Assembly: GCA_000431835.1 (NCBI GenBank)
Contig: HF987922.1
Span: 61,764 to 125,763 of the forward strand
Direction: 5' to 3'
DNA: 64,000 bases
DNA from: Succinatimonas sp. CAG:777
GTDB lineage: Bacteria; Pseudomonadota; Gammaproteobacteria; Enterobacterales; Succinivibrionaceae
Part shown: positions 17,973 through 27,124 of the stretch, one piece after another
Layout: every line of letters begins with the position of its first letter
Position numbering within the stretch: position 1 is the first letter of the stretch
Program-made: the position numbers and the translations under genes
Notes under the pieces: model-generated
The model's database searches: none
Seen by the model: the letters and a program-made list of their open reading frames with translations, nothing else
Told to the model about the DNA's origin: nothing

Positions 17973-19427
17973 CTATCTCTTATAGAACATTCTAGTAAAG
18001 CAGATAAGTACAGGTAAGATCTCTAGTCGTCCTAAAATCATATCCACACTGAAAAGTAGACACAGAGGATTTGATACCTGACTGAAGTTAGAGGATGGGT
18101 TTAAAGTAGTTCCCATAGCAGGACCTACGTTTGATAGACAGGATACAGTTGCTGTAATGGAGTCTCCTAAATCTAAACCTAAAGAGCAAGCAACAATGCT
18201 CGATAGCATTGCAATAAAAATATATGACACAAGATAAGTAATTACAGATGATAAGGTTGCAGGATCAATAACCTTACGATTAAATCTTGGCTCGCTAACA
18301 ATGTGAGGGTGTAAGAGTTTCTGTAACTGAGTGTTAAACATGGACAGACAGATCTGAATTCTGAAAGTCTTAATGCCTCCTGATGTTGAACCAGAACAAC
18401 CACCAATAGCTAAAATACATAAGAACAAGCTAGAGGCAAAAGGATTCCATAAAGTGAAATCCTCTAAAGAATAACCTGTTGTAGATGTTACAGCTACTAC
18501 GTTAAAGAATGAAATTCTAAAAGCCTTTTCAAGATCATAATCATTCATATAAATTAAAGAGATGGCAACAGCGGTTGCCACGATAACATTTAAAAGAATG
18601 AATCCTTTTACCTGCTGATCTTTAAAGAACTTGAAAAAGTTACCTGACAAGGATGACAGAATTAACAGGAATGGACAGCTTGAAATTAACATGAACACAA
18701 TAGTTACATATTGAATGAAAGGTGTAGTTCCATTCATTGATGCATCGGTTGCAGTCATACCACCGGTTGAAACAGTACTCATCGCTGTGGTTATCGCTGT
18801 GAAGATATCAAAACCACCTACAACATAGAATAAAGTGCAAGTAACCAAAATAGCTACATACCAAACAAACAGGGAGATCACCATAGTTTTTAAGTGTGGA
18901 GTAAATTTTGCTGAATCATCAAAAGATTGAGACTCAGTTTTGAAAATACTCATACCGCCCATAGCTGAAATAGGCAGAATTACCACAGCTAAAGCAACGA
19001 ACCCAACGCCTCCAATGTAATGTAAGATTGCTCTCCAAAGAATAATTGCTTGAGGTCGCTGCTCTAAATGTGTGATAACGGTTGAGCCCGTGGTTGAAAG
19101 GCCAGAGCAAGCTTCAAAAAGAGATTGAGAAAAACTCAAATCAGGTAACTGATAATAAAAAGGAATAGCTGCAATTAGAGACACTATAACCCATAAAGAG
19201 GTAGTAAAGAGAAAAAGAACTCTAATAGAAGGATTCTGACCTGCTTTTTTTCCTAAAGTATGACAGCAAAAAGATACAAAAAGACCAATAATTCCTGTCG
19301 CTACGAATGCTCCGATTCCATGGGTAGTGTTGCATAAAGCGTAGATAGCAGGAATAAATGCTACTATTCCAAATAAGAATAGAGCTGGAGCTAACAGTTT
19401 TGCTACTAGTCTAAAATCAATTACCAC
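17973..19427 (-). CDS. trkH: Trk system potassium uptake protein TrkH
   Basis: A 484-residue polytopic membrane protein, matching TrkH (483 in E. coli), with four membrane-pore-membrane repeats. Filter-type segments are visible, such as 'ACSGLSTTGSTVI', 'TAMSTVSTGGMTA', 'VVAVTSTTGYSLED' and 'SCLSNVGPAMGTT', each with the key glycine. It forms the potassium-translocating pore gated by the cytosolic subunit TrkA, encoded just upstream. The start is a GTG at 19427 that overlaps the trkA end by 7 bases, so translation is probably coupled. In E. coli trkH is unlinked to trkA; here both subunits are in one operon, in matching order. Confidence 0.95.
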   Translation of the reverse strand: MVIDFRLVAKLLAPALFLFGIVAFIPAIYALCNTTHGIGAFVATGIIGLFVSFCCHTLGKKAGQNPSIRVLFLFTTSLWVIVSLIAAIPFYYQLPDLSFSQSLFEACSGLSTTGSTVITHLEQRPQAIILWRAILHYIGGVGFVALAVVILPISAMGGMSIFKTESQSFDDSAKFTPHLKTMVISLFVWYVAILVTCTLFYVVGGFDIFTAITTAMSTVSTGGMTATDASMNGTTPFIQYVTIVFMLISSCPFLLILSSLSGNFFKFFKDQQVKGFILLNVIVATAVAISLIYMNDYDLEKAFRISFFNVVAVTSTTGYSLEDFTLWNPFASSLFLCILAIGGCSGSTSGGIKTFRIQICLSMFNTQLQKLLHPHIVSEPRFNRKVIDPATLSSVITYLVSYIFIAMLSSIVACSLGLDLGDSITATVSCLSNVGPAMGTTLNPSSNFSQVSNPLCLLFSVDMILGRLEILPVLICFTRMFYKR

Positions 19428-20812
19428 TTTGGTATCCAGAAAGAGAATGGTCGACAGAATCTTACAAGCTTACGCATCTGGCTGTTGTCATCTAGATACG
19501 CAATCAGCCTGTCTTTATCTTCAAATTTAAGTTGAGGTTCAATCTGAAGTAATTTCTTACCTCTTATTACCAAACCTAGAGTTACACCTTTTGGCAAATT
19601 GAGAGAATCAACTCTCTTGCCAATGATCTTACTTGTAAACTTTGAACCTTCTAAGATGAACTCAATCGCTTCAGACTTACCTTGTCTGAACAGATGTACA
19701 TTTTCAACGCTTTCTTGTCTAATCAAAGACAGCAGTGCTGAAATAATAGAATCCTTTGGAAAGACTACAGTATCAATATCAGATTTATCATTAACAGTTA
19801 AATCTGCAAAGGAATCGCCTCTGATTAAAGCTAAAGTTTTAACGTTATGTACTTTTCTTAGTATCAAAGACGACATGATGTTGGTTTCGTCTTTTGGTGT
19901 TGCAGCTATATATAGATCGGTAGAATCGATGTTTTCTTCTTTCATGAAGTTCATATCGACAGGATCTGCGTTATAAACCTCAACCTCACTGTCATGAAGG
20001 TGTTGTGCGGTCTTTTTTGCTCTATCAGGATCGGATTCAACTAACTTTACACTGTATTTTTCAGACAGAGCGCGAGCTAGAGAATCTGCAATATGAGTGC
20101 CGCCTGCGATTGTTATGTTTCTATCGCCAATACTTAGTTTTCTCAATGCTGATAATTGAGATAAGGCTCTGTCACGTTCACAACAGAAAAATACTTCATC
20201 CCCGATTTGAAATGCTTCTTTTTTGAGGTCGGATAAATATTTTTTATCTCTATAAACAGCTAAAACACTGGCTTTACCATCATAAGATGAAAAAGATGAA
20301 ATGCTCTTGCCTAAAAGTTTACCGCCTAATTCAACTTTTGTACTTGCAACAATAATTCTACTGTCACAGAAAGAGCCAATTTCATTGATACCAGGCAACT
20401 CAATCATAGACATAATGCTTTGAGTTGTAATGTACTCAGTCGCAATAATATGATCTATAGGAATACTGTTAGGACCAAAGAGAATACCTGCCTCTTGCAG
20501 GTATTCAGCACTACGAAGTCTGGCGATTTTTCTAGGAATTTTGAATAAGAACTGAGCAACACAACATGCTGTAATATTTGCTTCATCATCAGATGTGGTT
20601 GCAACTAAAAGTTCTGTATTGTCAGCTCCAGCTCTTCTTAATGTATCAGGAGAAGCTGGATTTCCGATTACTACTCTTAAATCAATACGGTTACCGATCT
20701 CTGCTAGAGCATCATAGGCAGTATCTGCAATGGTGACCGCGTGTCCTGCATTCACAAGATACTTAGCAAGTTCGATACTTACATCACCAGATCCAAGAAT
20801 AATAATCTTCAT
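19421..20812 (-). CDS. trkA: Trk system potassium transporter, NAD-binding regulatory subunit TrkA
   Basis: A 463-residue protein made of two tandem RCK units, as in E. coli TrkA (458). The first Rossmann domain begins 'MKIIILGSGDVSIELA'. The second shows 'DRNITIAGGTHIADSLA', a less canonical nucleotide loop. Each is followed by a TrkA-C domain. It binds NAD(H)/ATP on the cytoplasmic side and gates the TrkH pore. It is the fourth gene of the def-fmt-rsmB-trkA-trkH operon, 29 bases after rsmB. This order up to trkA is the same as in enteric bacteria. Confidence 0.96.
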   Translation of the reverse strand: MKIIILGSGDVSIELAKYLVNAGHAVTIADTAYDALAEIGNRIDLRVVIGNPASPDTLRRAGADNTELLVATTSDDEANITACCVAQFLFKIPRKIARLRSAEYLQEAGILFGPNSIPIDHIIATEYITTQSIMSMIELPGINEIGSFCDSRIIVASTKVELGGKLLGKSISSFSSYDGKASVLAVYRDKKYLSDLKKEAFQIGDEVFFCCERDRALSQLSALRKLSIGDRNITIAGGTHIADSLARALSEKYSVKLVESDPDRAKKTAQHLHDSEVEVYNADPVDMNFMKEENIDSTDLYIAATPKDETNIMSSLILRKVHNVKTLALIRGDSFADLTVNDKSDIDTVVFPKDSIISALLSLIRQESVENVHLFRQGKSEAIEFILEGSKFTSKIIGKRVDSLNLPKGVTLGLVIRGKKLLQIEPQLKFEDKDRLIAYLDDNSQMRKLVRFCRPFSFWIPKW

Positions 20813-20841
20813 TTGCTGTTACTTTGTAGTTGTTTATAATT

Positions 20842-22245
20842 TTATTTCTTTATAAATCTTGCGTAGAAAAAGCCATCAGAACCGTTTTCACCAGGTAATC
20901 TTTGATATGTTTCAACAGTCTTACCTTTCATCTCAAATGGCAATACTTGAGCATCACTATGTTTTGTTAAGAACTTTTCTACTTGTTCAATATTCTCTTT
21001 TTTGAGAATTGAACAGGTTGTATAAACTAAGATGCCACCCTTGTTTAATAAAGCAAAAGAGTTGTCTAAGATCTTTTCTTGTGTTTGTATAAGCACATCA
21101 ATGTCTTTTTTACGTCTTAGCCATTTGATATCAGGATGTCTTCTTATCACACCTGTTCCTGAGCAAGGAGCATCCACTAGAATTCTGTCAAATGTACCTG
21201 AAATTTTATTAGGTTCATTTGCAATATCTGCTACTAAAAATTCAGGTGTTCTAGATAGTCTTTGTAGATTTACCTTAGCACTCTCTAGTCTCTTTTCATC
21301 AACATCAGTGCAAGTTAAAGCCACGTTAGGGCATAAATCTAGAATATGAGCGCTTTTACCACCTGGTGCTGAACAAGTGTCTAAAACTCTTTGACCTTCT
21401 TCAAGCTTTAAAAGAGGAGCTGCAAGCTGTGCTGCTAAATCTTGAACAGCAACATAACCTTTATCAAAGTAAGGTAGCTTCTCTACACCAACAGGAGAAT
21501 CTAAAAGAATGGTACAAGGACTTTCTTCTACAGTTTTAGCATCAATAGAGAATGTCTCTAATGCTTTTAAGTAGTCTTGTGTTGAGATCTTAGAATTTTC
21601 AACTCTTAAGAACATAGGCGCATGTTCATTTGAGTATTTCATGATCTCTACAGCGTCATTTCCATAGTCTTTTAAAAGCTCTTCATAAAGCCATTTAGGA
21701 AATGATTGCTCAACACAGGGATCTGCACTGTGTGCAAGGTGAGCGCCTTCTCTTAGAAAACGTCTTAAAACAGCATTAACAAGACCTGTAAATTTCTTGC
21801 ATCTGCAAAGTTCACAAGCACCAACTGTTGCTGCAACTACCGCATGAGCAGGGGCTCTTGTGAATAAAAGCTGATAGATAGCGCAGATAATTAGAGTTCT
21901 TGCGACATTAAATTGCTGATTGATTGAATGATCTAAAAGCTCATTTACAGTGGTAGACAGTAATCTTCTGTGTCTTAATGTTCCGTAAACAATTTCCTGG
22001 ACAAAAGCTCTATCTCTGTCATCTAACTCTTTTGTGAATAGTGGCAGAGCTTCTGTTAGAGATTTACCTTCTTCAATAGCATTAACGCACAAGGCAGCAG
22101 CTGCTCTTGAAGCTGATCCTTGAGCTGCTGTTGTTTTTTTATTGGTGTTAGCGTGATGAGAAAATCTCTTTTTGTTATCACGTGAATCAGTATGTGGTTT
22201 AGTGCTATTTCTTGGTTTTAAAGCACTCTTTTGATTATCAGCCAA
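20842..22245 (-). CDS. rsmB: 16S rRNA (cytosine-967 C5)-methyltransferase RsmB
   Basis: 467 residues, longer than E. coli RsmB (429) because of a basic, Asn/Ser/Lys-rich N-terminal extension of about 45 residues. An NusB-like RNA-binding domain follows (about 45-170). The SAM-dependent Rossmann domain has 'DTCSAPGGKSAHIL', 'DAPCSGTGVIRRHPDIKW' and the catalytic cysteine in 'YTTCSILKKEN'. It methylates C967 of 16S rRNA. There is no ATG near the start; a TTG at 22245 overlaps the end of fmt by 8 bases and is the best available start. The overlap implies translational coupling in the def operon. Confidence 0.93.
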   Translation of the reverse strand: MADNQKSALKPRNSTKPHTDSRDNKKRFSHHANTNKKTTAAQGSASRAAAALCVNAIEEGKSLTEALPLFTKELDDRDRAFVQEIVYGTLRHRRLLSTTVNELLDHSINQQFNVARTLIICAIYQLLFTRAPAHAVVAATVGACELCRCKKFTGLVNAVLRRFLREGAHLAHSADPCVEQSFPKWLYEELLKDYGNDAVEIMKYSNEHAPMFLRVENSKISTQDYLKALETFSIDAKTVEESPCTILLDSPVGVEKLPYFDKGYVAVQDLAAQLAAPLLKLEEGQRVLDTCSAPGGKSAHILDLCPNVALTCTDVDEKRLESAKVNLQRLSRTPEFLVADIANEPNKISGTFDRILVDAPCSGTGVIRRHPDIKWLRRKKDIDVLIQTQEKILDNSFALLNKGGILVYTTCSILKKENIEQVEKFLTKHSDAQVLPFEMKGKTVETYQRLPGENGSDGFFYARFIKK

Positions 22246-23179
22246 ATTGTTTTCCTACACAAAATTCGTCTTTTCTAGATCTTGCAAGATCTGCTGCTTT
22301 TACAGGTCCTTTACCAGGAGCCTGAATGGTGATTAGTTTTACTATGCCTTGAGCACAAGCTACGTTGATACCATCTTTATCAACATTAACAATGCGACCT
22401 GGTTCTAACTCAGTTGTGCCATATTCAACACATGACATAAATACTTTGTATTTAATGCCATTAAGCTCAGTAGTAGCAACAGGCCAAGGATTTAAACCTC
22501 TAATAGTTCTGTCAACAACCTCGGCACTTTGGTTGAAGTTAATATGAGATTCTTCTTTAGAGATTTTCATTGCATATGTAACTGCGTCTTCATCCTGAGG
22601 AACTGCTTTTAAAGAACCATCAAAAATCTTAGGCAGAGCAATAAGTAAGGTCATTGCTCCTAAATCAGCTAATTTTGCAAACAAAGTAGCAGAAGTATCA
22701 TTTTTTTCAATTTTCAATGTAGCTACGGAGTATACATCACCAGCATCAAGCTTTAGAGTTAACTTCATGATTGAAACACCAGTTTCTTCTTCTCCGTCAA
22801 GGAGAGCTCTTTGAATAGGAGCGGCTCCTCTGTATTTTGGAAGAATAGAACCGTGTACATTGATACAACCGCATTTAGGTGCATCAATAACTCTTTGTGG
22901 AAGAATGATACCGTAAGCTACAACGATGCAGAGATCGGCTTTTAGATCTTCAAATTTTTTAATTTCTTCTTCGTCTTTAAAATTCTCAGGAGTAAATACT
23001 TCAATGCCTGCTTCTAAAGCCAATGCCTTTACAGGAGAAGGTGTTAACTTATGACCTCTTCCTGCAGGTCTATCAGGCTGGGTATAGACAGCTACAGGTT
23101 TAATCCCTGCATCTAATAAAGCCTTCAAATGAACAGCTGCAAATTCAGGAGTTCCGGCAAAGATAATTCTCTTATCCAA
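22238..23179 (-). CDS. fmt: Methionyl-tRNA formyltransferase
   Basis: A 313-residue enzyme of the usual length (E. coli 315). The N-terminal Rossmann domain begins 'IIFAGTPEFAAVHL'. The catalytic segment 'GCINVHGSILPKYRGAAPIQ' holds the conserved Asn, His and the SLLP-like loop. The C-terminal tRNA-binding domain follows after about residue 205. It formylates initiator Met-tRNA with 10-formyl-THF. The start is TTG at 23179, with GGAG 7 bases upstream lying inside the last codons of def; the intergenic gap is only 2 bases. Confidence 0.96.
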   Translation of the reverse strand: MDKRIIFAGTPEFAAVHLKALLDAGIKPVAVYTQPDRPAGRGHKLTPSPVKALALEAGIEVFTPENFKDEEEIKKFEDLKADLCIVVAYGIILPQRVIDAPKCGCINVHGSILPKYRGAAPIQRALLDGEEETGVSIMKLTLKLDAGDVYSVATLKIEKNDTSATLFAKLADLGAMTLLIALPKIFDGSLKAVPQDEDAVTYAMKISKEESHINFNQSAEVVDRTIRGLNPWPVATTELNGIKYKVFMSCVEYGTTELEPGRIVNVDKDGINVACAQGIVKLITIQAPGKGPVKAADLARSRKDEFCVGKQFG

Positions 23180-23181
23180 GA

Positions 23182-23709
23182 TTATTCTCCTTTAAGAGAC
23201 TTTACATATTTCTCATATTTTTTATGAAGTCTGTCTCTTTTCATTCTAGATAACTTATCTACGAACAATTTGCCATGAAGATGGTCAATCTCATGTTGCA
23301 GACAGATTGCAAATAGACCATCCACATTGTCAAAAGTACAATGCTCGCCATTTAAATTTTGATATTCAACAGTACATCTTTCATATCTTTCTACCTTATC
23401 TTGATAGCCAGGAACTGAAAGACAACCTTCCTGTGATTCAACAATATCACCTTCAAGTTTGGTGACCTTTGGGTTGATTAAAACAATTTTATTTTTGCCC
23501 TGTGAACCGTCATCTTCAGGAATATCAATTACTACGATATTTTTGTTTTCAGCTATCTGAGGACCTGCTAGACCGATACCTTCATTTTTGTACATGGTCT
23601 CGAACATATCTTCAGATAATTGCTTTAAATTCTCGTCAAAAACAGTAATGTCACTGTTTGGTTTTCTTAAAATCTCATCAGGGTAAATAACTACGTCTCT
23701 AATTGCCAT
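23182..23709 (-). CDS. def: Peptide deformylase
   Basis: 175 residues, close to E. coli Def (169). All three family motifs are present: 'GIGLAGPQI' (GxGLAAPQ type, with Gly in place of the first Ala), 'EGCLSVPG' with the metal-binding cysteine, and 'CLQHEIDHLHG' with the HExxH zinc/iron site. It removes the N-formyl group from nascent proteins. It is the first gene of the def-fmt-rsmB-trkA-trkH operon, preceded by a clear AAGGA ribosome-binding site, and divergent from yrdD with a 117-base promoter region between them. Confidence 0.97.
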   Translation of the reverse strand: MAIRDVVIYPDEILRKPNSDITVFDENLKQLSEDMFETMYKNEGIGLAGPQIAENKNIVVIDIPEDDGSQGKNKIVLINPKVTKLEGDIVESQEGCLSVPGYQDKVERYERCTVEYQNLNGEHCTFDNVDGLFAICLQHEIDHLHGKLFVDKLSRMKRDRLHKKYEKYVKSLKGE

Positions 23710-23826
23710 TTTTTTTCCTTTTGTCAGTTACTTTAATTTTACCATTAGTGGAGTAAATTTGCTTAAATTGTGAGATTATGACAGCTAAAAGAGGGACATA
23801 TTTAAAGTAGAACAGGAAAATATCTT

Positions 23827-24384
23827 ATGAGTATGCAAGCTGATGATGGACATTTAAAAGAAGGTTCTCCGTGTCCTTTGTGTGGTGAACCTTTAGTGAT
23901 AAGACATTCGTCTCATGGCGATTTCTTAGGTTGTTCAAATTATCCTGAGTGCTCATTTTTAAAACCTATTGTTGCAACTCATACGGTGGTTTCTTTAGGA
24001 GAAGTTGGCGCTCCGTGTCCACGCTGTGGCGAACCTTTGCTAGTAAAAAAAGGGCGTTTTGGTATTTTTATTGGCTGTTCGAACTATCCTGAGTGCAACT
24101 ATGTTCATAATCCTCAAGAGAGTATGAACATCAATTGTCCTATTTGCAAAAAAGGTAAGCTAACTCAAAGAACATCCCGTTCAGGCAGAATGTTCTATGC
24201 CTGTTCTAATTATCCAGATTGTAAATTCTCAGTTCCGGGTAAGCCGGTTGCTAAACCTTGCCCTGATTGTTCATTTCCAATTATGTATGAGAAGAAATTT
24301 AAAGCAGGCATCGGTCTTGTTTGTGGAAATGTTCTATGTGAAAGCAGAAAACGTCGCAAACACGTAATTGTTCGACCTAACTAG
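23827..24384 (+). CDS. yrdD: YrdD-like protein with four topoisomerase I-type zinc fingers
   Basis: 185 residues built almost wholly from four consecutive zf-C4 topoisomerase-type units, each CxxC-x15-20-C-x4-C: 'CPLCGEP...GCSNYPEC', 'CPRCGEP...GCSNYPEC', 'CPICKKG...ACSNYPDC' and a final 'CPDC...CGNVLC'. The units match the C-terminal zinc fingers of DNA topoisomerase I without its catalytic part. In enterics yrdD sits with tsaC and aroE, as here, and is assumed to bind nucleic acid; its role is not established. The fourth unit is followed by a basic tail. It starts at the ATG at 23827, or at 23833. purE follows 46 bases downstream. Confidence 0.88.
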   Translation: MSMQADDGHLKEGSPCPLCGEPLVIRHSSHGDFLGCSNYPECSFLKPIVATHTVVSLGEVGAPCPRCGEPLLVKKGRFGIFIGCSNYPECNYVHNPQESMNINCPICKKGKLTQRTSRSGRMFYACSNYPDCKFSVPGKPVAKPCPDCSFPIMYEKKFKAGIGLVCGNVLCESRKRRKHVIVRPN

Positions 24385-24430
24385 TGGGCTCGTGGTAAAA
24401 TCTTTAGCACTGTTAACGAGGTAAATAATT

Positions 24431-24940
24431 ATGTCAAAAGCATTTGTTGCTATTTTAATGGGATCAGATTCTGATCTTCCTTTACTAGAAAACACCATGT
24501 CAATTCTTAAGGACTTCGGCATTCCTTATGAGGCAAGAGTTGCTTCAGCTCACCGTACTCCTGATGTTGTAAGTGAGTATGTTAAAGAAGCTGAAAACAG
24601 AGGCTGTGCTGTATTTATTGGTGCTGCAGGACTCGCAGCTCACTTAGCAGGTGCAATTGCAGCTAGAACTACAAGACCTGTAATTGGTATTCCTTGTGAT
24701 GGAGGCCCTCTATCTGGCGTTGATGCTTTATATTCAACTGTACAGATGCCAGGTGGTATTCCTGTTGCAACGGTTGCAGTAGGTAAAGCTGGTGCTAAGA
24801 ATGCAGCTTATTTAGCAGCTCAGATCATCGCTTTAACTGATAAAGATATCGATGCCAAAGTAAAAGCAGATAGAGAAAAGGCAGCTAAAGCTGTTATGGA
24901 TAAAGATGCTGCTTTACAGGAAAAATTAAAGAATATTTAA
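24431..24940 (+). CDS. purE: N5-carboxyaminoimidazole ribonucleotide mutase (PurE class I)
   Basis: A 169-residue protein of PurE length. The N-terminal 'GSDSDLPLLENTM' binds the substrate phosphate, 'ASAHRTPD' holds the catalytic histidine, and 'IGAAGLAAHLAGAIAARTTRPVIGIP' follows. It converts N5-CAIR to CAIR in purine synthesis and normally works with PurK, which is not adjacent here. The gene sits between yrdD and tsaC, inside an otherwise classic yrdD-tsaC-aroE group. A GAGG-like ribosome-binding site precedes the ATG. Confidence 0.96.
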   Translation: MSKAFVAILMGSDSDLPLLENTMSILKDFGIPYEARVASAHRTPDVVSEYVKEAENRGCAVFIGAAGLAAHLAGAIAARTTRPVIGIPCDGGPLSGVDALYSTVQMPGGIPVATVAVGKAGAKNAAYLAAQIIALTDKDIDAKVKADREKAAKAVMDKDAALQEKLKNI

Positions 24941-24955
24941 GTAAAGAACATCTAA

Positions 24956-25543
24956 ATGAGAGCTGTTTTTTCAAAAAGCATCACTAAAGCAGCTGAAGTC
25001 ATAAAGTCGGGGGGACTGGTTATTTGTCCTTCAGAAGGTGTTTATGGCATCAGTTGCTCTGTTTTTAATGAAGATGCTGTAAAAAAAGTGATTGCAGTCA
25101 AAGAGCGCGATGTTAGCAAAGGTCTAATTATTGTGGATAGTTCTTTGTCTTTATTATCAAGATATATCGATGATAAAAGAGTAGATGATTCTGCTCATAA
25201 GTTGATGTCGTCTATGTGGCCAGGCCCTCATACATTCATTCTGCCCATGAATGATGATTTTCACAGCATTGCTCTAAAAGATAACCATACTGTTGCTGTA
25301 AGAATTACTGCCTTTGAAACTTTAGCAAATCTTTGTAAAGAGAGCGGAGTTCCACTTGTATCTACAAGTGCAAATATCTCAGGCCATGAAGCAACTAGTG
25401 AAATTTCTTTATTAGATAAAAAACTGCTAAATAGGGTTCAGCTCGTGCTTGATCTTCCATGTGGAGGTCAGAATGCTCCTACTTCAATTTACGATACTTT
25501 AACCCATACCTTAGTTAGAAAAGGTCCCGGTTGGAAAGAATAA
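24956..25543 (+). CDS. tsaC: L-threonylcarbamoyladenylate synthase
   Basis: A 195-residue YrdC-domain protein, similar to E. coli TsaC (190). Family features include 'GGLVICPSEGVYGISCSV' (the KxR..T/PTET-like N-terminal core, with a substituted T), 'KERDVSKGLIIV', 'WPGPHTFIL', 'VAVRITAF' and 'PLVSTSANISGHEA'. It makes threonylcarbamoyl-AMP from threonine, bicarbonate and ATP, the first step of the t6A37 tRNA modification. tcdA, which acts last on the same modification, is also in this window. The gene is followed directly by aroE, whose ATG overlaps the tsaC stop codon (TAATG). Confidence 0.93.
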   Translation: MRAVFSKSITKAAEVIKSGGLVICPSEGVYGISCSVFNEDAVKKVIAVKERDVSKGLIIVDSSLSLLSRYIDDKRVDDSAHKLMSSMWPGPHTFILPMNDDFHSIALKDNHTVAVRITAFETLANLCKESGVPLVSTSANISGHEATSEISLLDKKLLNRVQLVLDLPCGGQNAPTSIYDTLTHTLVRKGPGWKE

Positions 25544-26343
25544 TGGCAGATAAATATGTTTTATTTGGTAATCCTGTAGCTCATTCAATGTCTCCAGCAT
25601 TACACGCTTTTTTTGCTAAAGAAACCAACCAAGATCTTGAATACGGTCGAGTCTTGGTTGAAGATGGCTGTTTCAATCAATGTGCTGATAAATTTTTTAA
25701 AAACGGTGGATTAGGCTGCAATATTACAGTGCCTTGTAAGCTGGATGCTTTTTCATATGCAGATAACTTAACAGAATACGCAAAAGCAGCAGGTGCAGTT
25801 AATACCCTAAAGAAGATGCCTGATGGTTCTATCTTAGGTGATAACACCGATGGCAGAGGTCTAGTTTATGATTTAAATAGATTAGGCTGTCCATTAAAAG
25901 ATGCGCATGTCCTAATTATTGGAGCTGGTGGCGCAGCAAAAGGTATCTTAAAGCCAATCATCGAAAGTGGTATCAAGAAAATTACTATCGTAAATCGTAC
26001 TGTATCAAAGGCTTTGGATCTTGCCGTTTTCTATCCAGGTATTGTTGATGGTACTTCTTATGAAAATTTAACTGGTTCATATGATGTGATTATCAATGCA
26101 ACTTCACTATCTCTGAAAAATGAGTTACCTAATATTGCAGATTCAATCTTATCAAAAGCTTCTTTTGTATATGACTTAATGTACCGTCCTGATGGACATA
26201 CTTGTTTTACAGATATAGTCTCTTCATTAGGTGTAAAAGCTTATGATGGCTTTGGTATGCTAGTAGGTCAAGCTATCTTAAGCTTTGAATTGTGGCGTAA
26301 TGTTAAGCCTAATTTTGATACTGCAATTAAGAAGTTTAGATAA
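25543..26343 (+). CDS. aroE: Shikimate dehydrogenase
   Basis: 266 residues. 'YVLFGNPVAHSMSPALHAFFA' near the N-terminus carries the shikimate-binding SxS. 'NITVPCK' holds the catalytic lysine, and 'GAGGAAKGIL' forms the NADP-binding loop with 'NRTVSKA' after it. 'YDLMYRPDGHTCF' and 'DGFGMLVGQA' complete the fold. It reduces 3-dehydroshikimate in aromatic amino acid synthesis. The ATG at 25543 overlaps the tsaC stop and has GGAAAG upstream; it is preferred over the TTG 12 bases earlier. The aroE stop in turn overlaps the rsmJ start. Confidence 0.96.
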   Translation: MADKYVLFGNPVAHSMSPALHAFFAKETNQDLEYGRVLVEDGCFNQCADKFFKNGGLGCNITVPCKLDAFSYADNLTEYAKAAGAVNTLKKMPDGSILGDNTDGRGLVYDLNRLGCPLKDAHVLIIGAGGAAKGILKPIIESGIKKITIVNRTVSKALDLAVFYPGIVDGTSYENLTGSYDVIINATSLSLKNELPNIADSILSKASFVYDLMYRPDGHTCFTDIVSSLGVKAYDGFGMLVGQAILSFELWRNVKPNFDTAIKKFR

Positions 26344-27113
26344 TGCTTGAGCTTAAAATCGCTAGAAACTCTCCATTTGAAAAAGAAGCCATATTAGTAA
26401 AAGAGGCTTTAGCTTCACAGTGTGAATCAATTGCCTTAAATTCACATTTTGTTCTTCATGTAAATGAAGAAATTTACCTTTCTTTAGAGAATTCAGAAAT
26501 TTCAGAGAAAGATTTTAAAATTGATGTTTTCAATGAAAAGCTTTTGTGGCGATTAAATCACAGTGGAAAAAACAGTGAAGCTGTTTGCCGTGCTGTCATC
26601 GGAAAACTCTCAAAACCAGTGGTATTTGATGCTACAGCAGGACTAGGTCGCGAGAGTTTAATCTTGCAGTCAGCAGGTGCTAGAGTATACATGTTTGAAA
26701 GAAATCCTGTGATTTGGCTTTTATTAGTTTCTGCAATAAAAAAAGCTCAAGTATCTCCTGATATATTATCTAAGCTTAAAAATGGTCTTCCAACTTTATG
26801 CAATTTTGGCAGTGTTAAAGATAATCTTACTAATGGAGTTCAGTTAGAAACTCCTGATGTTGTTTATTATGATCCGATGTTTCCTGAGAGATCTAAAAGT
26901 GCGCTTGTTAAAAAGGACATGCGTGTCTTTCACGAATTAGTAGGATTTGATTTGGATACTGTCGATTATGCTAATTATTTACTCTCTGTAGCTACACACC
27001 ATTTGGTTGTAAAAAGACCTTCTAATGAACCACCGCTGGGGCTAAATGTAAGACGTAGTAGCTTTGTCGACGGTAAAGCTTGCCGATTTGATTGCTACTA
27101 CTGTCAGCATTAA
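26343..27113 (+). CDS. rsmJ: 16S rRNA (guanine-1516 N2)-methyltransferase RsmJ
   Basis: 256 residues, about the length of E. coli RsmJ/YhiQ (250). The SAM-binding motif is 'VFDATAGLGRESLIL', then 'VYMFERNPVIWLLL' with an acidic residue that would contact SAM. 'VYYDPMFPERSKSALVKKDMR' is the highly characteristic RsmJ catalytic block. It methylates G1516 of 16S rRNA. The ATG overlaps the aroE stop (TAATG), so it is the last gene of the yrdD-purE-tsaC-aroE-rsmJ run. It converges on the ModA-like gene with only 11 bases between them and no obvious terminator. Confidence 0.93.
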   Translation: MLELKIARNSPFEKEAILVKEALASQCESIALNSHFVLHVNEEIYLSLENSEISEKDFKIDVFNEKLLWRLNHSGKNSEAVCRAVIGKLSKPVVFDATAGLGRESLILQSAGARVYMFERNPVIWLLLVSAIKKAQVSPDILSKLKNGLPTLCNFGSVKDNLTNGVQLETPDVVYYDPMFPERSKSALVKKDMRVFHELVGFDLDTVDYANYLLSVATHHLVVKRPSNEPPLGLNVRRSSFVDGKACRFDCYYCQH

Positions 27114-27124
27114 GAACAACGCCT

